NCBI GenBank assembly: GCA_964551525.1
Contig: CAZKCH010000016.1
Coordinates: 1-10,981 of the forward strand
DNA length: 10,981 nt
Source: GWA2-46-15 sp964551525
Lineage (GTDB): Bacteria; Patescibacteriota; Minisyncoccia; Minisyncoccales; GWA2-46-15
Direction of reading: 5' to 3'
This document shows, in pieces, positions 5,773 through 10,981 of this stretch. Position 1 is the first letter of the stretch. Each line of letters starts with the position of its first letter. The translations under genes were made by a program, and so were the position numbers. The notes beneath the pieces were generated by a model. It was not told where the DNA came from, did no database searches, and saw nothing but the letters and a program-made list of their open reading frames with translations.

Positions 5773-7824
5773 ATGGATAAAGCAGCGGCGAAAATTAGAA
5801 TAAAGAAACTGCGGGGCTTGATCAACCATCACCGCTATCTTTACCATGTTTTAGACCGCCAAGAAATTTCCGATCAGGCCTTAGATTCCTTGAAAAAGGA
5901 ACTTTTTGATTTAGAGCAGCAATTTCCTGATTTAATCGTTTCTGATTCCCCGACTCAAAGGATTGGCGGCAAGCCCTTAGCAAAATTCAACAAAATTCGT
6001 CGGGCCCAACCCATGCTTTCTTTAGACGATGCTTTTTCAAAAGAGGATATGGAAAATTGGCTGGAAAGGAATACTAAACTTCTTTCGAAAGAAGATTTGG
6101 CGCATTTGGATTTTTATTGCGAACCAAAACTCGATGGCTTGGCCATTGAATTAAACTATCATCAAGGCGTGTTATCAACCGGTTCCACCCGCGGCGACGG
6201 CTGGATCGGCGAAGATATAACCCAAAACTTAAAAACCATTGAAGCCATTCCTTTGCGCTTGGCCGAAATAAAACAGGGCTTGCTCCAAGATATTATTGTC
6301 CGCGGCGAAGCCGTTATCACTAAAAAAGAATTTAGTCAGGCCAATAAAGAGAGGGAGAAGCAGAGTTTGCCGATTTACGCCAATCCGAGAAATTTGGCGG
6401 CCGGCTCAATCAGGCAATTAGATCCAAAAATCACCCAATCGAGGCATCTTGACTCCAATGCTTACGATTTAGTCACTGATTTAGGCCAAGAGACCCACGA
6501 GCAAGGACATTCGTTTTTGGAGGCCCTGGGATTTAAGACCAATAATAAATACAATAAACATTGCCGGGACTTGAAAGAAGTATTTGCCTTTCATGAATTT
6601 TGGCAAAAACACCGAGAGGATTTGCCCTACGAAGTGGATGGCATCGTTGTCATTGTTAATAATCTTAAAATTTTTGAAAAGCTCGGCGTGGCGGGCAAGT
6701 CGCCACGGGGCATGATCGCTTTTAAATTTCCCTTGAAACAGACAACTACGATCATTAAAGACGTTATTTTTCAGGTTGGCCGCACCGGCGCGATCACGCC
6801 GGTGGCGGTCTTGGCGCCAGTTTCTTTAGCGGGCGTGGTGATTTCCCGCGCCACTTTGCATAACGAAGATGAAATCAGGCGTTTGGGGCTGAAAATAGGC
6901 GATACGGTGGTGGTGGGTCGGGCCGGCGATGTTATTCCCGATATTATCAAGGTTTTACCTGAATTAAGGACGGGAAAGGAGAAGAGTTTTTCGATGCCTA
7001 AAAAGTGTCCCGCCTGCTCCTCTTCCCTGATTAGAACCGGCACTGAAGTGGCTTGGCGCTGCCAAAACAAAAACTGTTTTGCCAGAAAACGAGAATCGTT
7101 TTATTATTTTGTCAGCCGTAATTCTTTTAATATCCAAGGACTCGGCCCGAAAATTATTGATAAGTTGCTCGACAATAATTTAATTGCTGATCCGGCCGAT
7201 CTTTTCACCTTGAAAGTCGGCGACATTCTTTTTATTGATGATGCGGGCAAGATAAAATCTGTTTTGCCCGGCTTTGCCCAAAAAGCAGCGGATAATTTAG
7301 TTCGGGCGATCGGAGCGAAAAAGAATATTTCTTTTCCGAAATTCATTTTTGCCTTAGGCATCAGGAACGTCGGCGAGGAAACGAGCCATGGTTTGGCAGA
7401 GAGTTTCGGTAATTTAGAAAATCTGAAAAAAGCAAATTTTGAAGAGCTGGAAAAAATTCAGGATGTCGGACCAGTCGTGGCAAAATCGATTTTCAATTAT
7501 TTTCGCGACCGGAAAAGCATTGAGCTTTTGGAAAAGTTGTTATCCGCTGAGGCGGGTATAAAAATAGAATATTCTAAACCAAAACAAAACAGCCAAAAAT
7601 TAAAAGGGCTAACTTTTGTTTTTACCGGCGCCTTAGAAACAATGCCCAGGCAAGTGGCGAAAAATAGAGTGAGGGAGTGGGGCGGGGAAGTTTCCGAGTC
7701 TGTGAGTAAGAACACGGATTTTGTCATTGCCGGAGCTGTAGCTGGCTTAAAATTAATCAATGCCCAAAAACTTAATGTTAAAATTATTACGGAAAAAGAG
7801 TTCTTGAGGATGATCGGCGGCTAA
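5773..7824 (+). CDS. ligA: NAD-dependent DNA ligase LigA
   Basis: 683 residues, close to the usual length of about 670. LigA seals nicks in DNA using NAD+ in replication and repair. All domains are visible in order. Ia spans about 1-65, including the 'RYLYHVLD...IS' NAD-binding region. Next comes the adenylation domain with SLDDAF (83-88) and catalytic Lys119 in CEPKLDG, then 'STRGDGWIGED' and 'NPRNLAAGSIRQLD'. The OB fold holds VGRTGAITPVA and 'GDVIPD'. The zinc finger has C412, C415, C430 and C436. Helix-hairpin-helix repeats follow ('GIRNVGEET', 'IQDVGPVVAKSI'), then a BRCT domain at about 606-683. The ATG at 5773 was chosen because an upstream in-frame ATG at 5704 would overlap the pilin gene by 59 nt and add residues foreign to LigA. 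It is the last gene of the pilin operon and is followed by a strong palindromic terminator. Confidence 0.97.
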   Translation: MDKAAAKIRIKKLRGLINHHRYLYHVLDRQEISDQALDSLKKELFDLEQQFPDLIVSDSPTQRIGGKPLAKFNKIRRAQPMLSLDDAFSKEDMENWLERNTKLLSKEDLAHLDFYCEPKLDGLAIELNYHQGVLSTGSTRGDGWIGEDITQNLKTIEAIPLRLAEIKQGLLQDIIVRGEAVITKKEFSQANKEREKQSLPIYANPRNLAAGSIRQLDPKITQSRHLDSNAYDLVTDLGQETHEQGHSFLEALGFKTNNKYNKHCRDLKEVFAFHEFWQKHREDLPYEVDGIVVIVNNLKIFEKLGVAGKSPRGMIAFKFPLKQTTTIIKDVIFQVGRTGAITPVAVLAPVSLAGVVISRATLHNEDEIRRLGLKIGDTVVVGRAGDVIPDIIKVLPELRTGKEKSFSMPKKCPACSSSLIRTGTEVAWRCQNKNCFARKRESFYYFVSRNSFNIQGLGPKIIDKLLDNNLIADPADLFTLKVGDILFIDDAGKIKSVLPGFAQKAADNLVRAIGAKKNISFPKFIFALGIRNVGEETSHGLAESFGNLENLKKANFEELEKIQDVGPVVAKSIFNYFRDRKSIELLEKLLSAEAGIKIEYSKPKQNSQKLKGLTFVFTGALETMPRQVAKNRVREWGGEVSESVSKNTDFVIAGAVAGLKLINAQKLNVKIITEKEFLRMIGG

Positions 7825-7854
7825 AATAGCAACCGATACACTCAAATCAAGTTC

Positions 7855-7900
7855 AAAAACGTGGAATATGGAAGCGATCGCCTTCATATTCCACGTTTTT
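7855..7900 (+). terminator. 46-nt palindromic terminator family, copy 1 (after ligA)
   Basis: The outer arms AAAAACGTGGAATAT (7855-7869) and ATATTCCACGTTTTT (7886-7900) are perfectly complementary over 15 bp, with GCGATCGC at the exact centre (7874-7881). The only irregularity is in the inner left arm, which reads GGAAG where a perfect palindrome would have GAAGG. The T-tract after the stem, 30 bases past the ligA stop, fits an intrinsic terminator; the leading A-tract would let it work on both strands. Two further copies follow the next two genes. Confidence 0.85.
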
Positions 7901-7914
7901 GTTATTAAGGAGCG

Positions 7915-7950
7915 TTGACACTTGACTCACTCTCTGTTTATTCGTAAAAT
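7915..7950 (+). promoter_or_regulatory. Promoter of the PaaX/Cas2-like gene
   Basis: TTGACT (7922-7927), 17-nt spacer, TAAAAT (7945-7950, five of six matches) gives a good sigma-70 promoter with a start near 7957 and a leader of about 40 nt. A second -35-like TTGACA overlaps the region at 7915-7920, and another -10-like GATAAT lies at 7953-7958, so start-site choice may vary. The promoter lies after the ligA terminator, so this gene is expressed independently of the pilin operon. Confidence 0.65.
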
Positions 7951-7996
7951 ATGATAATAGTTAGTTTTTGATCATAAATTTTTAAACTATAATAAT

Positions 7997-8596
7997 ATGC
8001 CTCGCGTAAAAGGTTCAGCCTCGTTAGAAATATTATATAAATTAGCGTCATTGTGTAATTTTTCCGTGGCGATGAGAAAAAGCGGTTCTTATGGATGGAA
8101 CGAGGTTCTAAGGCGATTAGAGATTATGGACGCCAAAGAAAGGACGGTTAAAGATGCGTTTTATTATTTAAAAAAGAAAAAATTAATTGCGGGTGAAGTT
8201 GTCGATAATCAATTGTATATCCGGTTGACGCCGGCAGGGGAAAAAGAGGCGGGCAAATACCAGATCAATAAGCTTAAAATTAAGCGCCAAAAAAACTGGG
8301 ATAAAAAATGGCGTTTGATTATTTTTGATATTCCCGAGGACCGGCGGATCAAAAGAGAGGCGTTCAGGGGAAAATTGAAAGAATTTAATTTTTATCGCCT
8401 TCAAAAAAGTGTTTGGGTTTATCCTTATCCTTGCGAGGCGGAAATAAAACTTTTGCGCGAATTTTTCAATCTGCAGCCGCGCCATTTAAGGATTTTTGAG
8501 GTTTTTCAATTAGAAGAGGACAGGTTTTTGCGCGATTTTTATAAACTTGGCGGGCGAGCAGAAGATGACGATGTTCCTGTACCGCCACGGGCATAA
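7997..8596 (+). CDS. PaaX-like protein with winged-helix N-terminus and Cas2-like C-terminal domain
   Basis: 199 residues. The N-terminal part (about 5-85) looks like a winged helix: 'VKDAFYYLKKKKLIAGEVVDNQLYIRLTPAGEKEA' has the recognition helix, wing strands and 'LTPAGEK' ending seen in DNA-binding PaaX-type repressors. Residues 100-170 resemble the ferredoxin-like fold of Cas2: 'KKWRLIIFDIPEDRR' puts Asp111 at the end of the first strand, where Cas2 has its conserved Asp, and 'LKEFNFYRLQKSVWVYPYPCEAEI' matches the helix and the 'QKSV' strand. Such genes are common in CPR genomes and are often labelled Cas2 or PaaX. I favour a regulator, or a nucleic-acid-binding protein of unknown role: no cas1, no other cas gene and no CRISPR array are present. 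The acidic tail (AEDDDVPVPPRA) is unusual. It has its own promoter and a palindromic terminator. No Shine-Dalgarno sequence precedes the ATG. Confidence 0.8.
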   Translation: MPRVKGSASLEILYKLASLCNFSVAMRKSGSYGWNEVLRRLEIMDAKERTVKDAFYYLKKKKLIAGEVVDNQLYIRLTPAGEKEAGKYQINKLKIKRQKNWDKKWRLIIFDIPEDRRIKREAFRGKLKEFNFYRLQKSVWVYPYPCEAEIKLLREFFNLQPRHLRIFEVFQLEEDRFLRDFYKLGGRAEDDDVPVPPRA

Positions 8597-8633
8597 TTTC
8601 GGAATAATCGGAATTAATGAGAATAATAAAGCT

Positions 8634-8679
8634 AAAAACGTGGAATATGAAGGCGATCGCCTGTATATTCCACGTTTGT
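8634..8679 (+). terminator. 46-nt palindromic terminator family, copy 2 (after the PaaX/Cas2-like gene)
   Basis: Same element as at 7855-7900, centred on GCGATCGC (8653-8660). AAAAACGTGGAATAT (8634-8648) pairs with ATATTCCACGTTT (8665-8677). Here the inner right arm is altered (CTGTA where a perfect palindrome would have CTTCA), and the 3' T-tract is only TTT before a G. It starts 38 bases after the stop of the upstream gene and ends 27 bases before the rodA start codon. Confidence 0.8.
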
Positions 8680-8706
8680 GGTGAATATAACTAAACAAGA
8701 TAACTT

Positions 8707-9795
8707 ATGTCTTGGCGCACTAAATTAATACAACTCGATTGGCAGATTGTCATTCCTGCCCTTCTTTTATCAATCTTGGGACTGACTGTTATTTGGAATG
8801 CCTCTTTTTACCAAGGTGATTTTTTGAATTTTTGGAAACAACTGATATTTATTGTTTTCGGAGCATTTTCAATGTTCGTTTTCAGTTCCATTGATTGGCG
8901 GTTTTTCCGGGACGGCCCGTTTTTGATCCCGGTTCTCTATATCGTGTCAATGATTGGTTTAATCGGGCTCTTGTTTGTTCCTCGAGCACAAGGCATTAGG
9001 GGTTGGTATGATTTCGGTCTTTTATCAATAGATCCGATTGAATTCGTCAAGTTGGTTTTAGTGATGGTACTGGCAAAATATTTTTCAACTCGTCACGTGG
9101 AACTATATCGGATACGCCATATAGTCATTTCCGGCTTGTACGTGGTTTTGCCAGCGGTTTTAATTCTAATGCAGCCAGAATTGGGCTCTGTGATTATTTT
9201 GGCCCTGCTTTGGTTTGGAATTTTATTGATTTCTGGTATTAAACTAAAGCACTTTCTTTTGCTTTCTGCCATCGGAATAATAACTCTGGTTTTAAGCTGG
9301 TTTTTTCTTCTTCAGAATTATCATAAACAGAGAATAATGAGTTTCATCACCCCGTCTTTAGCGCCTTTGGAGATTGGTTGGAATCAAGCCCAGTCCAAAA
9401 TTGCCATTGGTTCTGGCCAAATTTTCGGCAATGGTTTTAAGGGCGCTATCCAGATCCGATATGGTTTTTTGCCTGCCAGCCAGACCGATTTTGCCTTTGC
9501 CGGAGTGGTAGAGCAATGGGGATTAGTGGGAGCAATGCTGGTATTCGGCTCATTCGCGATTTTGCTCTGGAGAGTGGTGAGAATATGTTTTGCCAGTCAA
9601 AGCAATTTTCCCAGGATTTTCACCGCTGGTTTTGTCATTGTCATTATCAGCCATGCTTTAACTAATATTGGTATGAATTTGGGGCTTTTGCCGGTTATTG
9701 GTATCCCTCTCCCCTTGATAAGTTACGGGGGGAGTAGTATGCTGACCACTTTTTTGGCCCTAGGTATCATTCAAAACATGAGGACCCTGCCTTGA
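8707..9795 (+). CDS. rodA: RodA, SEDS-family peptidoglycan glycosyltransferase
   Basis: 362 residues with about ten hydrophobic segments, as in the SEDS family. RodA polymerises lipid II into glycan strands during cell elongation, working in the membrane with a class B PBP. Visible motifs are: GIRGWYDFGLLSIDPIEFVK (96-115), with the conserved Glu112; QPELG (156-160, usually QPDLG); GWNQAQSKIAIGSGQIFGNGF (224-244); FLPASQTDFAFAGVVEQWGL (254-273), where Asp261 matches catalytic Asp262 of E. coli RodA; and NIGMNLGLLPVIGIPLPLISYGGSS (320-344). The 'GIPLPLISYGGSS' form favours RodA over FtsW. Two changes from the usual motif are FLPA for FLPE, and Glu for Asp in QPELG. No PBP2 gene is adjacent. 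No Shine-Dalgarno sequence and no full promoter lie in the 27 bases after the preceding palindrome, although TATAAC at 8686-8691 could act as a -10. Expression may need read-through. Confidence 0.93.
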   Translation: MSWRTKLIQLDWQIVIPALLLSILGLTVIWNASFYQGDFLNFWKQLIFIVFGAFSMFVFSSIDWRFFRDGPFLIPVLYIVSMIGLIGLLFVPRAQGIRGWYDFGLLSIDPIEFVKLVLVMVLAKYFSTRHVELYRIRHIVISGLYVVLPAVLILMQPELGSVIILALLWFGILLISGIKLKHFLLLSAIGIITLVLSWFFLLQNYHKQRIMSFITPSLAPLEIGWNQAQSKIAIGSGQIFGNGFKGAIQIRYGFLPASQTDFAFAGVVEQWGLVGAMLVFGSFAILLWRVVRICFASQSNFPRIFTAGFVIVIISHALTNIGMNLGLLPVIGIPLPLISYGGSSMLTTFLALGIIQNMRTLP

Positions 9796-9821
9796 TCTAA
9801 ATAGGCGGAGAAAATAAGCTC

Positions 9822-9867
9822 AAAAACGTGGAATATGAAGGCGATCGCCTGTATATTCCACGTTTTG
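9822..9867 (+). terminator. 46-nt palindromic terminator family, copy 3 (after rodA)
   Basis: The core is identical to copy 2 from AAAAACGTGG through the GCGATCGC centre (9841-9848) to ATATTCCACGTTT, with TTTT at the 3' end (9863-9866). It begins 26 bases after the rodA stop. The bases just before the stem (AATAAGCTC) also resemble those before copy 2 (AATAAAGCT), so similarity extends slightly beyond the palindrome. Confidence 0.85.
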
Positions 9868-9878
9868 GTTATGGGGGT

Positions 9879-9906
9879 ATGAGGCCATAGTCATGAGGCC
9901 ATGGTC
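9879..9906. repeat. Tandem 14-nt duplication
   Basis: ATGAGGCCATAGTC (9879-9892) is followed at once by ATGAGGCCATGGTC (9893-9906), 13 of 14 matching. The pair lies inside a larger inverted repeat (TATGA 9878-9882 with TCATA 9905-9909, and GGTTATGG 9867-9874 with CCGTAACC 9923-9930, one T-G wobble). Confidence 0.6.
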
Positions 9907-10003
9907 ATATGGAAAGATAAGGCCGTAACCAAGAGTTAAAAGATGAAGATATGGGGCTATGGTTGGGGTTGAAGTCAGGGATAGACCTTAGCGGATTTGG
10001 GGT

Positions 10004-10050
10004 TTGTCATGGGTAGCCGCGGCTATTGGTCAGCTCCGACCGAATGACAA
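10004..10050. other. Branched palindrome, possible three-way junction RNA or cruciform
   Basis: TTGTCAT (10004-10010) pairs with ATGACAA (10044-10050). Enclosed within this stem are two more palindromes: TAGCC/GGCTA (10014-10018 and 10021-10025) and TTGGTC/GACCGA (10026-10031 and 10038-10043, one T-G wobble) around the loop AGCTCC. This gives a plausible closed three-way junction in 47 nt. No T-tract follows, so it does not look like a terminator. Confidence 0.4.
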
Positions 10051-10188
10051 TCAATTCAATCGGATAATTAAGGGTTGATTTTGGGGTGGTGGTCCGGCGT
10101 AATCTGGCAATCAAAAATAAGCAAGCTTAAGATATAAGCAAGTTCAGAAGATCCGATATGTCCTGAATAGTTATACACATAAAGGCCC

Positions 10189-10217
10189 TTGACTATGTAT
10201 CTTGTTTAAAGGAGAAT
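10189..10217 (+). promoter_or_regulatory. Possible promoter of the helix-turn-helix membrane protein gene
   Basis: TTGACT (10189-10194), a 17-nt spacer and GAGAAT (10212-10217, four of six matches) would start transcription near 10224, about 34 nt before the ATG at 10258. The -35 matches the one in front of the PaaX/Cas2-like gene, but the -10 is weak. Confidence 0.4.
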
Positions 10218-10232
10218 AAGTTAATATAAGAA

Positions 10233-10245
10233 GATATCGGATATC
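10233..10245. promoter_or_regulatory. Operator-like palindrome just before the start codon
   Basis: GATATC (10233-10238), one base, GATATC (10240-10245): a 13-nt palindrome between the predicted transcription start and the ATG at 10258. Part of it recurs in inverted orientation upstream of the promoter (ATCCGATAT at 10151-10159 against ATATCGGAT at 10234-10242), so the promoter is flanked by related sequence. The encoded protein carries a DNA-binding domain, making autoregulation possible but unproven. Confidence 0.35.
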
Positions 10246-10257
10246 GAGAATCTAATA

Positions 10258-10981
10258 ATGGCGCCAGAAAATAAGAAAAAATATATTTCTCTCTACGAGG
10301 CAAGCCGTCTTTGCGGATACACGCAAGAGTATTTGTCATTGCGGGCGCGTCAAGGAAAATTACGGGCGACAAAGATTGGCCGCAACTGGGTGACGACTGA
10401 AGAATGGCTCAAAAATTATATTGCCGTGGCGGAAAAGTTCAATCATCAGTTAGAGGTGAAAATGAAGAAAAATGGGACGCTGCCGAAGGCTGTTTTGCCC
10501 AAGATCTCTTTACCCATTTTAAATCCGAGAGCCGCCATTGCTTTGACACTATTTGCCGCATTGGCGGTTGAGGGAATGATTTTTGCCAAAGCGGGCGGAT
10601 TTGAAACCTTGGTTCCGCCGATCCAAAAATATGTTATTAATGTCGGTCAGGGCGCAAAAGAATTAATTGCGAGCAGTGAGTTGCGCGCCGCGGTCGGCTA
10701 TTTGGACGAATACAATCAGTGGCTTGGCGAAAATATTTTAGCGCCAATGAACGGGGCGATCGATAAGGTTTTAAGCGGTTATCAACTTGCTAATGATTTT
10801 ATTGAAGGAAAAATATCTGATTTTTCCGGAAAATTTATTTCTTTATTCAACGGGATTAATATCCAGTTGACGGGCGAGGCCTCGCCCTCCCCCGTTGCCG
10901 TGAGGGTCTGGACTTATTCTTGGTTTCAGCGGGTAATGGATATTTATGTCAAGGCGAATTATTTTATTACAGAAAAAATTC
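10258..10981 (+). CDS. Partial membrane-tethered helix-turn-helix protein (3' end outside the window)
   Basis: 241 codons are visible and the frame is open at the right edge. Residues 9-55 (YISLYEASRLCGYTQEYLS...ARQGKLRATKIGRNWVTTEEWLKNYI) form an excisionase/MerR-type helix-turn-helix: the 'EAS.L.GYT..YLS....RGKL.A.KIGR.WVT..EWL' pattern is that of the HTH_17 family. A basic linker follows (about 60-90), then one hydrophobic helix at 92-110. The rest (111-241) is mixed polar and aromatic sequence without a motif I know, presumably outside the membrane. CPR genomes often have long proteins built this way. The layout suggests a one-component membrane-bound regulator, or a surface protein with a DNA-binding anchor. 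The ATG is the only candidate start after the in-frame TAA at 10222. No strong Shine-Dalgarno sequence is present, only GAG at 10246-10248. Confidence 0.78.
   Translation, partial: MAPENKKKYISLYEASRLCGYTQEYLSLRARQGKLRATKIGRNWVTTEEWLKNYIAVAEKFNHQLEVKMKKNGTLPKAVLPKISLPILNPRAAIALTLFAALAVEGMIFAKAGGFETLVPPIQKYVINVGQGAKELIASSELRAAVGYLDEYNQWLGENILAPMNGAIDKVLSGYQLANDFIEGKISDFSGKFISLFNGINIQLTGEASPSPVAVRVWTYSWFQRVMDIYVKANYFITEKI

Larger units (their letters stand above)
9868..10257. other. 390-nt structured intergenic region, no gene recognised
   Basis: No open frame here has convincing coding character on either strand; the longest ATG frames I followed by eye end within about a dozen codons. There is no recognisable tRNA or rRNA. 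It does contain several nested inverted repeats: GGTTATGG (9867-9874) against CCGTAACC (9923-9930), a 14-nt tandem duplication (9879-9906), a branched palindrome (10004-10050), a short direct repeat (10117-10125 and 10134-10142), a TTCAG/CTGAA hairpin (10143-10167), then promoter and operator-like sequences for the next gene. The G-rich plus strand around 9943-10010 differs in texture from the surrounding genes. Confidence 0.6.

Noticed and set aside
7855..9867. CRISPR array made of the three 46-nt repeats
   Set aside because: The copies are 780-1190 bp apart with whole genes between them; there are no short regular spacers and no cas operon.
9901..9972. Tiny open frames, one of 12 codons from ATG 9901 and one reading MKIWGYGWG from ATG 9943
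   Set aside because: They are too short, have no ribosome binding site or conservation evidence, and lie in a region better described as structured spacer; kept only as a curiosity.
10171..10179. TTATACACA, a perfect TTATNCACA DnaA box
   Set aside because: A single box, with no dnaA, dnaN or cluster of further boxes around it; one such 9-mer can occur by chance in AT-rich DNA.
9868..10257. tRNA or riboswitch in the long spacer
   Set aside because: No cloverleaf with a TTCGA-type T-loop was found by eye, and I could not match the folds to a known riboswitch class.

Overview
The window looks like chromosomal DNA from a Patescibacteria / Candidate Phyla Radiation (CPR) bacterium, probably of the Parcubacteria type. 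This is inferred from the gene types, not from a database search. The pointers are: a minor-pilin cluster whose prepilins have the sequence style of that group, a secreted protein with the Cys-containing 'FDC..DG' domains often seen there, a PaaX/Cas2-like protein, a DNA-binding helix-turn-helix domain tethered to the membrane, small coiled-coil and membrane hypotheticals, AT-rich coding sequence, and almost no Shine-Dalgarno sites.

Layout. Positions 1-1362 hold three minus-strand genes: a partial Pro-rich membrane protein with a GTG start and the only strong ribosome binding site in the window (1-367), a small multi-pass membrane protein (477-821) and a 79-residue coiled-coil protein (1123-1362). 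The first and third have near-identical promoters (TTGACA, 17-nt spacer, AATATT or GATATT). The 79-residue gene lies between two direct copies of a 72-nt palindrome-bearing repeat (957-1028 and 1423-1494). The gap at 822-1122 is crowded with hairpins.

Positions 1534-7824 form one compact plus-strand transcription unit. It encodes a large secreted Cys-rich protein with Ig/PKD-like domains, then four small prepilin-like proteins resembling the GspH/FimU, GspI/PilV, GspJ/PilW and GspK/PilX classes, then NAD-dependent DNA ligase (ligA). Gaps are 6-14 nt, or overlaps. The four minor pilins plus a large exported protein look like a type IV pilus tip and priming complex, with the 737-residue protein standing where PilY1 stands in proteobacteria.

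Positions 7825-9867 carry a PaaX-like protein with a Cas2-like C-terminal domain, and RodA, the SEDS peptidoglycan polymerase. Each of ligA, the PaaX-like gene and rodA is followed by a copy of the same 46-nt palindrome, with a 15-bp outer arm, GCGATCGC at its centre, an A-tract before and a T-tract after. These look like a family of dispersed terminators.

Positions 9868-10257 are a structured non-coding stretch with no recognisable gene. It is followed by a gene running off the right edge that encodes an excisionase/MerR-type helix-turn-helix, one membrane segment and an extended C-terminal region, with a possible operator just before its start codon. There are no CRISPR arrays, insertion sequences, rRNAs or recognisable tRNAs.
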